Positions 1-8,463 of a stretch of DNA of 64,000 nucleotides are shown piece by piece. Location: NCBI RefSeq assembly GCF_004322775.1, contig NZ_CP036403.1:3286001-3350000 (forward strand), written 5' to 3'. Below the pieces are notes generated by a model. It did not search any database. It had not been told where the DNA came from and saw only the letters and a list, made by a program, of their open reading frames with translations. Position 1 is the stretch's first letter; each line of letters opens with the position of its first letter. Origin of the DNA: Ornithinimicrobium sufpigmenti. Lineage in GTDB: Bacteria > Actinomycetota > Actinomycetes > Actinomycetales > Dermatophilaceae. Both the position numbers and the translations under genes were made by a program.

Positions 1-925
1 CGGCGAAGTCGGAGTCGACGCTCGGCAGCCGCTCCGGCGGGATCCCCGACAGGATGTCCAGCTCCCCGGCCTGCGCGTCGAGGTATGCGGTGTTGAGGTC
101 GCTGTAGATGCGCCACTGGATGCGCTCGGCGACCCCGGGCTCCTCGCCCGGCCAGTCCTCGTAGCGGACCATCGAGATCTGGACGTCGTGCTCCCAGGCG
201 CCGTCCATCATGTACCGGCCGTTGCCGATCGGCTCTTCCTGGAAGGCGTTGATGTCCTCGAACGCCACCTCCGGCAGCGGGTAGAAGGCGGTGTAGCTGA
301 GCAGGGAGGGCAGTGGGGAGAACGGCTCGGTGAGGGTGATCTCCAGGGTGGTGTCGTCGGGGGCGCTCACCCCGGACAGCTCGGTGGCCCCGCCCTCGGT
401 GACCTCGGTGTAGCCCTCGATCTTGTCGAAGAAGGAGACCGCCTCCTGGGCGTTCTCCGGGTTCACGATCCAGTTCCAGGTGTCGACGAAGGTCTGCGCC
501 GTGACGGGGTCGCCGTTGTGGAAGGTGAAGTCGTCGCGCAGGGTGAAGGTCCAGGTCTGTGCGTCCTCGGTCTCCCAGTCGGTCGCCACCATGCCGACCA
601 CCTCACCGGTGTCGTAGTCCACGGTGGTCAGGCCGCTGAAGAGCTGGTCCATGACCCGGCCGCCGCAGACCTCACCCTGGGCGCCGGTGTTGAGGGACCG
701 GGGCTCGCAGTTGTGGATGGTGAACGAGCCACCCGAGGCGGCTGCTGCCTCCTCCGACGTCTGCCCGGGCTCGTCGCCGGCGTCGGAACCGGTCTGCCCA
801 GCCTCCGGTGCTGGGTCCGATGCCGGGTCCGGGTCCTCGTCCTGGCCGCTGCACGCGGCCAGCAGAAGCGCGGCCGCGGCCAGGGTGGCGATCGTCGGGC
901 GGCGATATCCGGGGGTGGGTGTCAT
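1..925 (-). CDS. Peptide ABC transporter substrate-binding lipoprotein (SBP_bac_5), partial
   Basis: Extracytoplasmic solute-binding lipoprotein of the DppA/OppA type, expected to capture oligopeptides for an ABC importer. Translation from the ATG at 925 gives a signal peptide ending in LLLAAC with Cys25 as the lipidation site, then an acidic linker, then family sequence (TWTFTLRDDFTFHNGDPVTA, followed by PLPEVAFEDI). The start is set by an AAGGAG Shine-Dalgarno about 7 bases upstream. About 308 codons lie in the window and the C-terminal part is off the left edge. It lies 77 bases downstream of the M20 peptidase gene on the same strand, so it is probably the third gene of a peptide-scavenging operon whose permease and ATPase genes would lie further left. 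Peptide specificity is inferred from these neighbours. Confidence 0.88.
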   Translation of the reverse strand, partial: MTPTPGYRRPTIATLAAAALLLAACSGQDEDPDPASDPAPEAGQTGSDAGDEPGQTSEEAAAASGGSFTIHNCEPRSLNTGAQGEVCGGRVMDQLFSGLTTVDYDTGEVVGMVATDWETEDAQTWTFTLRDDFTFHNGDPVTAQTFVDTWNWIVNPENAQEAVSFFDKIEGYTEVTEGGATELSGVSAPDDTTLEITLTEPFSPLPSLLSYTAFYPLPEVAFEDINAFQEEPIGNGRYMMDGAWEHDVQISMVRYEDWPGEEPGVAERIQWRIYSDLNTAYLDAQAGELDILSGIPPERLPSVDSDFA

Positions 926-1002
926 GGGCAGCTCCTTCGCTGTGGCCCCGGCGGCACTCCCGTCCGGGATCGCGTCACCTTACAACGGGTCGTTCGGCCC
1001 GG

Positions 1003-2403
1003 TCAGCGGTCTGCGGGCGACGCGCCGTGCAGCCGCTCGAGCAGCTCGGCGGTGAACCGGACGTGCTCGGCGAACAGCTCCAGCGAGCCCCGTTCGTCGG
1101 CCACGTGGATGCCGCCGCCCGGCTCCAGGGTGCCGGAGGGCGAGGCGACGGGGCAGCCGTACCGTTCGGTGAAGACGTGACCCGGGCCGGCGCCGGTCAT
1201 CAGGGGGTAGAGCACGCACGAGCTGCGCACCGCCACCCACGCCTCGCGCACGTGGTCCACGAACGACGACGCGGGGTCCGTGTAGGCCGGGGGGATGGCC
1301 CGCACCCGACGGACGTGGACCCGCGGGTCCGTCTCGTGGATGAGTGTCGTCAGGGCGTCCTGGACCTCGTCGACGTCCAGGCCGGGGACGATGCCGACGC
1401 GCAGCGACAGCGAGGCCGAGGACGGGATCGAGGTGCGGACCTGGGCCGTCTCGGGCATCGAGGCGAGGGTGATCCGGGGCGTGTAGATGAAGTCGCTCGT
1501 CAGCTGGTCGATCTGCGCCTGCGTGTGGCCGGCCCGGCTCTTGCCGACCTCGTCCCAGGGCAGCTGGATGCCGGACTGTGCCAGGGCCGTCCGGTCCGGC
1601 GTGACCGGCTGCTGCTGCAGGCGGTCGAGCAGTGCGGCCGGGTAGGGCCCGAGCAGCGGCGCGACGACCCGCAGCAGGTCGGCGACCGGGTCCTCGACGA
1701 TGGCGGCGTAGGAGGGGTGGATGGGCTTGCGGGCCTCCTCGCGGGTGAGCTCGAGCTCCAGCGCCCCCCGGCTGCCCAGTCCGACGACGGCGCCGCCGCC
1801 GGTCTCGCGCAGGTAGCTCTCCCAGAGGACGCCCTCGGGACGGGCGCCCGGCAGCAGCTGGTCCAGGGCAGTGCCGAGGCCGGGACTGCCGACCTCCTCC
1901 GCCCCGTCCAGCACGAGATGGATGGTGCAGGTCGGCGGGGAGGTCAGTGCGGAGGCGGCCCACGCCTGGTGCAGCACGGCGATCCGCGCCGCGACGTCCG
2001 CCTTGTCGTCGCAGGCTCCCGGTCCGTACAGGTACCCGTCGGCCTCGACCGCCGCGTGCGGCTCGTGCGTCCAGTCGGCGGGATCGGTCTGCACCACGTC
2101 GTAGTGCTGGTAGAAGACGTACTCCGGGCCGTCCTGGCTGGTCCCCTCGAAGGTCGCGCAGACCACCGGCCCGTGCCCCGCCACCTCGGCGAGCCGGACC
2201 TCCCGGGCCGGTCCCGCGCGGAGGAGGTCGACGAGCTGGTGCGCCAGTGCGGTGCAGGCCTCGGCGTCGGTGGACGGGCTGGGGGTCGCGATGAGCCGGC
2301 GCCACAGCGCCGTGGCCTCGGGCAGGGCAGCCTCGGCGACGACGGCGGCGGACGGCGCCCGAGTCAGGTCGCCGCTCAGGTCGCCGCTCAGGTCGCCGCT
2401 CAT
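1003..2403 (-). CDS. M20-family metallopeptidase (dipeptidase-like)
   Basis: 466-residue cytosolic zinc peptidase of the M20/M25/M40 clan, likely cleaving short peptides. Visible landmarks are the HxD zinc ligand pair in YQHYDVVQ (His100, Asp102), the bridging-Asp region GPGACDDKAD (127-136) and the paired glutamates in DGAEEVGSPG (169-170), with a late GPGHVF that would supply the last His ligand. The ATG at 2403 overlaps the stop of the M24 gene by four bases (ATGA), so the two are translationally coupled. The N-terminus carries three SGDL units encoded by a 12-bp tandem repeat; a start after the repeat is possible but no better ATG exists there. Exact substrate is unknown. Confidence 0.88.
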   Translation of the reverse strand: MSGDLSGDLSGDLTRAPSAAVVAEAALPEATALWRRLIATPSPSTDAEACTALAHQLVDLLRAGPAREVRLAEVAGHGPVVCATFEGTSQDGPEYVFYQHYDVVQTDPADWTHEPHAAVEADGYLYGPGACDDKADVAARIAVLHQAWAASALTSPPTCTIHLVLDGAEEVGSPGLGTALDQLLPGARPEGVLWESYLRETGGGAVVGLGSRGALELELTREEARKPIHPSYAAIVEDPVADLLRVVAPLLGPYPAALLDRLQQQPVTPDRTALAQSGIQLPWDEVGKSRAGHTQAQIDQLTSDFIYTPRITLASMPETAQVRTSIPSSASLSLRVGIVPGLDVDEVQDALTTLIHETDPRVHVRRVRAIPPAYTDPASSFVDHVREAWVAVRSSCVLYPLMTGAGPGHVFTERYGCPVASPSGTLEPGGGIHVADERGSLELFAEHVRFTAELLERLHGASPADR

Positions 2404-3554
2404 GTCGCCGCGACCGGCGTCAGCTCGAAGGGGTGCTCGGTGAGGACCTCGTTGCCGTCCTCGGTCAGCACGATGCAGTCCTCCAGGCGGACCCCGCCGA
2501 AGCCCTGGCGGTAGCAACCGGGCTCTACCGCCAGGATCTCGCCCGCCTGGAGCACCGTGTCGTTCTGGTTCAGCGCCGGGAACTCGTGGATGTCCAGCCC
2601 GATCCCGTGACCGAGGGAGTGGAAGTAGCCCTCGAGCAGCACCTCGCCCGGCTGACGGTCCAGCTGGGTGCGGAAGCCTGCCTGGGCGATCGGCTCCGCG
2701 GAGATGCGGTGCAGCTCGGCGGCGGTGATCCCCGGCCGGGCGTGCTCGATGACGAGGTCGTAGGACTGTTTGACGACCTCGTAGTAGGTCCTCAGCTCAT
2801 CGTTCACCTCGCCGTGCACGAAGGTCCGGGTGACGTCGGAGTAGATCCCGGTCGCCAGGTCGCGCGGGCAGATGTCGACGGTGACGGGCTCACCGGTGCG
2901 GATGGTCCCGGAGCCGGAGTGGTGACCGATGCAGGTCTGCGGACCGTGGGCGACGATCATCTCCGAGCCCTCGCAGCCCAGGTCGAGCCAGACGTGCCGG
3001 ATGGCCACCTTGAGCCGCTCACAGGTCAACGGCTCACCCTCCAGGTAGAGCCGGCCGCCCTCGCGCACGTCGGCCCGTGCGAGGGCGTCGGAGACCAGGG
3101 ACACGCCGGCCATGGCGGCCCGCCCGGCCCGTCTGGCCCCCTCGACCTGGGTGTCGGACTTGCGCCGGCGGCGCTCGACGAAGAGGTCGGCGGCCACCTC
3201 CAGGCCCACCCCCAGGGCGCGGAGCTCGTCAGCGAGTGCCACCGGGAAGTCCGGTGGCACCGCCAGCGCGCTCGCGCCGAGATCGCGCAGCGCCTCGGCA
3301 TACAGCTCGGCGTTGCCCGCACCCGGCCGCACCCCTGGCCGGCCCGAGAGGGCCTCGATGGTGTGCACCCGCAGGCCTGGCACCGCCTCCATCCGCTGGG
3401 ACTCCAGGGCCCGGACGACCACGGCGCGGGCGCCGGCGGACTCGAGCACGGGCACGGACTCGAGGTACAGGAACGGGTCAGCGACCGAGTGCTCGATCCC
3501 CTGGCGCATGTTCGGGTCCGCAGTGGAGGCATGGACGGCGAGAAACCTGGTCAA
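2400..3554 (-). CDS. M24-family aminopeptidase (Xaa-Pro peptidase-like)
   Basis: 384-residue metallopeptidase of the pita-bread fold, probably an Xaa-Pro aminopeptidase-like enzyme working on imported peptides. The five metal ligands are readable: Asp in TVDICPRD, Asp in IYSDVTRTF, His in HSLGHGIGLDIHE, Glu in LAVEPGCY and Glu in VRLEDCIV near the C-terminus. I chose a TTG start at 3554 because it has a GAGAGGA ribosome site at the right distance and begins the creatinase-N-like N-domain strand TRFLAVHAS; the next in-frame ATG would remove that strand. The open frame continues far upstream but that part is a shadow of the divergent lipoprotein gene. First gene of the peptide operon. Confidence 0.87.
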   Translation of the reverse strand: MTRFLAVHASTADPNMRQGIEHSVADPFLYLESVPVLESAGARAVVVRALESQRMEAVPGLRVHTIEALSGRPGVRPGAGNAELYAEALRDLGASALAVPPDFPVALADELRALGVGLEVAADLFVERRRRKSDTQVEGARRAGRAAMAGVSLVSDALARADVREGGRLYLEGEPLTCERLKVAIRHVWLDLGCEGSEMIVAHGPQTCIGHHSGSGTIRTGEPVTVDICPRDLATGIYSDVTRTFVHGEVNDELRTYYEVVKQSYDLVIEHARPGITAAELHRISAEPIAQAGFRTQLDRQPGEVLLEGYFHSLGHGIGLDIHEFPALNQNDTVLQAGEILAVEPGCYRQGFGGVRLEDCIVLTEDGNEVLTEHPFELTPVAAT

Positions 3555-3711
3555 GGCGCATCCTCTCGGTCGACTGCCGGACGACGCTGGTCCCGGCCCG
3601 CTGAACGTTAGCAAGCCGCGGCCGGAAGACGCGGCAGGCGACGAGCGCCCTGAGAGTCGGCTGGATGCTTCCTGGCCGCGGCACCCAGGAGCGGCGCGTA
3701 ACGTCGCCCGG

Positions 3712-4545
3712 ATGCGACCCACCACGCCCGTCCGCCTGTCGGCCCTCGCGCTCGCCGGCGCCCTGATCCTCGGTGGCTGCTCGGACTCCTCGTCTGACAC
3801 CGCCCCGACCGGCGACAACGCCGGCACCACGGCGACGGAGGGCTCCTCGGCCACAGCTGGCCCCGGTGGCGACCCGGTGGACGGCTCCGTCGAGTCCGGT
3901 GACTCCGCGCCCGACCAGGCCTCGGTCACGCTCGACACCGAGGACCTGCCCGACCCGGTCGCCGAGGTCAACGGGGAGCAGATCAGCAAGGACGCCTTCC
4001 TGACCGCCTTCGAGACGCAGCGGGACGGCGCCCGGCAGCAGGCCGAGATGAGCGGCATGCCGGTCGACGAGACCGCGCTGCGCGACGACGTCCTCGACCT
4101 GCTGGTGGACTCCGAGCTGCTGGAGCAGGAGAGCGAGCGGCTTGGCCTGACGGCGACCGAGCAGGAGATCGACGCCGAGCTCGAGACGCTCGCCGGGCAG
4201 GCCGGCACCCCGTCCACCGACGAGCTGCTGGCTCTGCTCGCGGAGCAGGGCTTCGACGAGGAGGCGGTGCGCGAGGAGCTCGGGCGCGTCGTCCTCGTCG
4301 ACAAGCTCGTCGAGGAGCGCGGCGGCATCGAGGAGCCCGACGAGCAGGAGCTCAAGGACTACTACGAGGAGCTGACCGGCCAGTCCGCCGACGAGGAGCA
4401 GGCCACGAGCGACCCCGGCGCCCCCGGCTACGACGAGCTGCGCGACATGCTGGCGGACCAGCTGGTCCAGGAGCAGGAGTTCGCCTCACTCACGGCCCTG
4501 CTGGAGGAGCTGCGGCAGGACGCCGACATCGTCACCCACCTCTGA
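3712..4545 (+). CDS. SurA N-terminal-domain lipoprotein (foldase-like)
   Basis: 277-residue lipoprotein with signal sequence and lipobox LILGGC (Cys23), an acidic Ser/Thr/Gly linker to about residue 75, then a SurA/PrsA-type N-terminal chaperone domain (VAEVNGEQISKDAFLTAF, residues about 82-100) rich in charged helices. No parvulin PPIase domain is seen, so it would be a chaperone-like holdase at the outer face of the membrane and not a prolyl isomerase; this is inferred. The ATG at 3712 follows a gap of 157 bases that must hold promoters for both this gene and the divergent peptide operon. Its last 14 bases overlap the end of the convergent Nudix gene. Confidence 0.82.
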   Translation: MRPTTPVRLSALALAGALILGGCSDSSSDTAPTGDNAGTTATEGSSATAGPGGDPVDGSVESGDSAPDQASVTLDTEDLPDPVAEVNGEQISKDAFLTAFETQRDGARQQAEMSGMPVDETALRDDVLDLLVDSELLEQESERLGLTATEQEIDAELETLAGQAGTPSTDELLALLAEQGFDEEAVREELGRVVLVDKLVEERGGIEEPDEQELKDYYEELTGQSADEEQATSDPGAPGYDELRDMLADQLVQEQEFASLTALLEELRQDADIVTHL

Positions 4546-5011
4546 GCGGCGCCGCCTCCGGGTCGAGCAGGTCGGCCAACCCGGGCGGCACGAGGGTGGG
4601 TAGCCCGGGACCGCCCCAGGGACGCCATACCCCCACGTCGGTCGGGGCGTCCAGGACCGGGAAGGGTCCCTCCCCCAGGAGCCGGTCGTCGCACAGCCGC
4701 GCCGCGTGGACGACGGCCCACTCGTGCCCCGGGGCGCCGTTGAAGGTGAACAGGCTCTCGATCACCGCCAGTCGCTCACCGACCTCCACCTCGGTGGCGA
4801 ACTCCTCGCGCATCTCCCGGCGGAGCGCCTCCTGGGCCGTCTCACCGAACTCGATGCCTCCGCCGGGCGGACGGTGCAGCACCAGCCCACGCGCGGAGTC
4901 GATGAACTCGGTCATCAGGTACGCCCCGGTCTGGGGGTGCCGCACGAGCGCCAGCGCCAGGACCCGGATGCGGCCAGGCGGGACGTAGTCGGACGGCTGA
5001 GCCGCGGTCAT
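4532..5011 (-). CDS. Nudix hydrolase
   Basis: 159-residue Nudix hydrolase. The Nudix box is clear: GGGIEFGETAQEALRREMRE is the GX5EX7REUXEE signature, at about residues 49-68. Family members hydrolyse nucleoside diphosphates linked to other groups; the substrate here cannot be read from sequence. The ATG at 5011 overlaps the stop of the HMG-CoA lyase gene by four bases (ATGA), so it is the second gene of that pair. The 3' end overlaps the convergent lipoprotein gene by 14 bases. A longer upstream open frame in the same reading frame is a shadow of the lyase and GH65 genes. Confidence 0.87.
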   Translation of the reverse strand: MTAAQPSDYVPPGRIRVLALALVRHPQTGAYLMTEFIDSARGLVLHRPPGGGIEFGETAQEALRREMREEFATEVEVGERLAVIESLFTFNGAPGHEWAVVHAARLCDDRLLGEGPFPVLDAPTDVGVWRPWGGPGLPTLVPPGLADLLDPEAAPLRGG

Positions 5012-5949
5012 CCGCCGGCGAGCGCCCGGACCACCCTGGAGGGCGCCGGACGGCCCAGCTGCTCGGCCATCCAGGTGCTGGCCGCGACCAGCTGGGTCAG
5101 GTCGGCGCCGTGCTCGATGCCCAGACCGTCCAGCGCCCAGACGAGGTCCTCGGTGGCCAGGTTGCCGGTCGCGGACCGGGCGTAGGGGCAGCCGCCGAGG
5201 CCGCCGGTGGAGGCGTCGACGACCCGGACCCCTCGGCGGATCGCGGCCATCGTGTTGGCCAGGGCCTGGCCGTAGGTGTCGTGGAAGTGGACGGCGGTCT
5301 GGTCCGGCCCGATGCCGGCGTCGTCGAGGGCGTCGAGCAGGCGCAGCACGTGGCCCGGTGTGCCGACCCCGATGGTGTCGCCGAGAGAGAGCTGGTCGCA
5401 GCCCAGGTCCATCAGCCGTTGGCAGACGTCGACCACCTGCTCGACCGGCACCGGGCCCTCCCACGGGTCGCCGAAGCACATCGAGACGTAGGCGCGCACC
5501 CAGGCACCCGCGTCGAGCGCGCGCTTGACCACGGGGGCGAACATCTGGACCGACTCGGCGACGGAGCGGTTGAGGTTCTTGCGCGCGAAGGTCTCGGTGG
5601 CGCTGCCGAAGATGGCCACGGAGGTGACGCCGCACTCCACGGCCCGGTCCAGGCCGCGCTCGTTGGGCACCAGCACGGGCCGCTGCTGACCCAACCCCTG
5701 CGCCCCGAGCAGCTCGAGCAGCTCCTCGGCGTCGCCCAGCTGCGGGACCCATTTCTGCGGCACGAAGCTGGTCAGCTCGACCGTCTCCAGACCCGCCGCG
5801 AGCAGGCGACGGACGAACTCGGCCTTGACCTCGACGGGCACCGCCGTCTTCTCGTTCTGCAGCCCGTCGCGGGGGCCGACCTCGTAGATCGTCACCCGGT
5901 CGGGCATCCCCGGCATCGGCTCGGTCATCGGCAGCGACGGCGTGGTCAT
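5008..5949 (-). CDS. mvaB: Hydroxymethylglutaryl-CoA lyase
   Basis: 313-residue TIM-barrel lyase of the HMGL-like family that splits 3-hydroxy-3-methylglutaryl-CoA into acetoacetate and acetyl-CoA, the last step of leucine and ketone-body breakdown. Seen: IYEVGPRDGLQNE at the N-terminus (catalytic Arg-Asp), HFHDTYGQALAN (metal-binding His pair) and the signature GGLGGCPYARSATGN with the catalytic Cys. I chose the ATG at 5949 because GGGAGGAT precedes it; in-frame ATGs further upstream (to 5991) lie in repeated ATGCCGTCCGAG units and lack a good ribosome site. Coupled to the downstream Nudix gene. The acetoacetate product fits with the AtoE-type transporter at the right end, though they are far apart. 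Confidence 0.92.
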   Translation of the reverse strand: MTTPSLPMTEPMPGMPDRVTIYEVGPRDGLQNEKTAVPVEVKAEFVRRLLAAGLETVELTSFVPQKWVPQLGDAEELLELLGAQGLGQQRPVLVPNERGLDRAVECGVTSVAIFGSATETFARKNLNRSVAESVQMFAPVVKRALDAGAWVRAYVSMCFGDPWEGPVPVEQVVDVCQRLMDLGCDQLSLGDTIGVGTPGHVLRLLDALDDAGIGPDQTAVHFHDTYGQALANTMAAIRRGVRVVDASTGGLGGCPYARSATGNLATEDLVWALDGLGIEHGADLTQLVAASTWMAEQLGRPAPSRVVRALAGG

Positions 5950-5991
5950 GTGACCATCCTCCCGCATCTCGGACGGCATCTCGGACGGCAT

Positions 5992-8340
5992 CTAGGTCGA
6001 GGGCTCTCGACCGACCGGCTGCCGCGGCTCCGGCAGGAGCGGCTCGGGCACCACCAGCGGGCGGGTGACGGGGGCACCGACGTCGACCTGCACCTGGGTC
6101 CCGTCGATGCGCACGGTCACCGGTCCCTCGCCCCGCCGGACGGACACGGTGGTGCCGTCCCGCGTCGTCTCCACGCGCAGCAGGGTGCCCCGCCAGGTCA
6201 CGTGGTATGCCGTGCGCTCCAGCCCTGCGGGCAGGCGCGGGGCGAGCTCGAGCTCGGGCTGGTCGTCGCGCAGACCGCCCAGCCCCTGGACCAGCGCGAG
6301 CCAGGACCCGGCGACAGCCGCCAGGTGCAGGCCGTTCCCGGTGTCGCCCTGGACGTCGCGCAGGTCGACGAGGGCGCACTCGCGCAGGTAGCGCAGGGCC
6401 AGGTCCAGATGACCGGCGTGGGCGCAGACCACCGCCTGGACGGCCGCCGAGAGGGAGGAGTCGCGCACGGTGCGGGCCTCGTAGTAGTCCAGGTCGCGGG
6501 CCACCTGGTCGTCGGTGAAGTCCTCCCGGCACCACCACAGCGCCAGGGCCAGGTCGGCCTGCTTGAGCACCTGGCGGCGGTAGATCTTGGCGTAGTGGTG
6601 GTGCTGCTGCAGCGGGTAGCTGTCCCGGTGGTCCTCGAACCGCCACTCCCGGTAGGTGGTGAACCCGGTGTTCGACGGGTGCACGCCCAGCCGGTCGTCC
6701 CACGGGACGTGCACGCGGCGGGCCGCGTCCCGCCAGCGCTCGACCTCCTCCGCCTCGACCCGCAGCTGCTCCGCGAGCGCCGGCTCGTGCTCCACCGCCT
6801 CGGCCGCGCGGACCAGGTTGCGCCGGGCCATGAGGTTGGTGAAGACGTTGTCGTCGACGACACCGGTGTACTCGTCGGGACCGGTCATCCCCAGCAGGTG
6901 CCAACCACCGTCCGCGTCCTCGTGCCCCATCGACATCCACAGCCGCGCGGTCTCGACCAGGACCTCGAGGACCGACAGGTCACCGAACCGGGACGCGGTG
7001 ACGTTGTGGTGCAGCCAGAAGGCGCGGGCGATGTCGGCGTTGACGTGCATGGCCGCGGTGCTGGCGGGCCAGTAGGGCGAGCACTCGCGGCCGTCGATGG
7101 TCCGCCAGGCGAAGGAGGCCCCCTGCAGGTCGAGCACCTCGGCGCGGTGCCGTGCCTCGTCCAGGGTCGCTGCCCGCCAGCGCAGCAGCTCGGCCGCGGC
7201 CTGCGGCCGCAGCAGGCTCAGCGCGGGGACCACGAAGCCCTCGACGTCCCAGAAGGTGTGGCCGTCGTAGCCCAGCCCGGTCAGCCCCTTGGCCCCGACC
7301 GGCGCCCCGCTGATCCTGGCGGCAGCGCAGAACAGCTGGAACAGTCCATAGCGCAGGGCCTGCTGCAACGCCATGCTGTCGTCGTCCCCGTCGACCTCGA
7401 CGTCGGCGCTCTCCCAGAACTCCTCGAGCACCGCCCGCTGCTCCTCCAGCAGCCGGTCCCAGCCCCGGTCCAGGGCCGAGGCCACGGCCGCCTCGGCGAC
7501 GTCGAGCTGGCCGTCGGGCTGCCCGTCCCGCTGCCAGGCGTAGCCCAGCACCTTGGTGAGCACCACCTCCTCCCCCGCCGCCAGGTCCGCGCTGACCGTC
7601 GTGCGGAGGGCGTGGTCGCGCAGCTCGGTGCCCTCCACCTCGCCGCCCTCGACCGTGTGGTCGACGACCGCGGCGGCCGCGATCCCGGACCGGTGCGTGC
7701 ACCCCGCCATCCCGCCGCCGCTGCGGTGGTGGTGGTCGGCCATCAGCTCGAACGGCTCCGACAGCGCCTCGGCCACCCGCGGGTCCCCCTTGGTCACCGC
7801 CGGCCGGCCCACCATCCGCGCCAGCTCCGAGCTCAGGACGACGTGCGCCGGGCCGTCGACCGCGCGCACGGCATACCGGATGAGGCACACCGAGCGCTCG
7901 GCGAGCGAGACCATCCGCCGGGAGCGCACCTCCAGCGTGGTGCCCGACGGCAGCCGCCAGCGCACCACCCGGTCCAGGGTGCCGGCCCGGAGGTCGAGGG
8001 TGCGTTCATGGCGCTCGGGCGGCACCCCGGTCACGTCCAGGGCCGTGCCGTCGGCGACGGTCCTGATCACGGTGCCGTCGGCGACCGAGACCAGCGCCTG
8101 GCCCTCCTCCGGGTGGCCGTAGCCGCCCTCGGGGTAGGACAGCGGGAAGGTCTCGAAGACCCCCGAGCAGTAGGTGCCGCGCAGCTGGCTCGGGGTGTCC
8201 TCGTCCAGGGTGCCGCGCACGCCGAGGTAGCCGTTGGACAGGGCGAAGACCGACTCCGTGGCCGCCAGCCGGTCCGGATCGACGTCGATCCGGGGTTCTC
8301 GCACCTGCCAGGGGTCCACCTCGAGGTCAGCGGCGGTCAT
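5992..8340 (-). CDS. Glycoside hydrolase family 65 phosphorylase (maltose/trehalose/kojibiose type)
   Basis: 782-residue GH65 protein, expected to phosphorolyse an alpha-glucosyl disaccharide to beta-glucose 1-phosphate and glucose. Features: N-terminal beta-sandwich starting ESVFALSNGYLGVRGT, (alpha/alpha)6 barrel with TFWDVEGFVVPAL, the catalytic-acid segment TGPDEYTGVVDDNVFTN (Glu490) and the phosphate-site region KQADLALALWW. Length matches stand-alone members. ATG at 8340. Maltose, trehalose and kojibiose phosphorylases cannot be separated by eye. A HAD phosphatase that could be the partner phosphoglucomutase lies about 1.8 kb away across the divergent XPB gene. It shares a 123-base divergent promoter region with that gene. 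The 42 bases between its stop and the lyase start hold no terminator. Confidence 0.9.
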   Translation of the reverse strand: MTAADLEVDPWQVREPRIDVDPDRLAATESVFALSNGYLGVRGTLDEDTPSQLRGTYCSGVFETFPLSYPEGGYGHPEEGQALVSVADGTVIRTVADGTALDVTGVPPERHERTLDLRAGTLDRVVRWRLPSGTTLEVRSRRMVSLAERSVCLIRYAVRAVDGPAHVVLSSELARMVGRPAVTKGDPRVAEALSEPFELMADHHHRSGGGMAGCTHRSGIAAAAVVDHTVEGGEVEGTELRDHALRTTVSADLAAGEEVVLTKVLGYAWQRDGQPDGQLDVAEAAVASALDRGWDRLLEEQRAVLEEFWESADVEVDGDDDSMALQQALRYGLFQLFCAAARISGAPVGAKGLTGLGYDGHTFWDVEGFVVPALSLLRPQAAAELLRWRAATLDEARHRAEVLDLQGASFAWRTIDGRECSPYWPASTAAMHVNADIARAFWLHHNVTASRFGDLSVLEVLVETARLWMSMGHEDADGGWHLLGMTGPDEYTGVVDDNVFTNLMARRNLVRAAEAVEHEPALAEQLRVEAEEVERWRDAARRVHVPWDDRLGVHPSNTGFTTYREWRFEDHRDSYPLQQHHHYAKIYRRQVLKQADLALALWWCREDFTDDQVARDLDYYEARTVRDSSLSAAVQAVVCAHAGHLDLALRYLRECALVDLRDVQGDTGNGLHLAAVAGSWLALVQGLGGLRDDQPELELAPRLPAGLERTAYHVTWRGTLLRVETTRDGTTVSVRRGEGPVTVRIDGTQVQVDVGAPVTRPLVVPEPLLPEPRQPVGREPST

Positions 8341-8463
8341 GGCCTTGTTCCTACCTCCTGCGTGCCCGTCCGGCGACCTGACCCGGGAGCAGGCCGGGCC
8401 GTCGGCGGGCCCTGGCAGTGACGCTGCGGGTGGCCACCGGAATGTTGCGACCCCCGCCCGTCG

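Noticed and set aside
808..2514. A 568-codon plus-strand open frame
   Set aside because: Antisense to the M20 peptidase gene, no ribosome site and no family resemblance.
5110..8421. A 1103-codon plus-strand open frame
   Set aside because: It lies opposite the HMG-CoA lyase and GH65 genes, which have clear catalytic motifs; its translation is Val/Asp/Arg/Gln-biased as expected of a shadow in high-G+C DNA.
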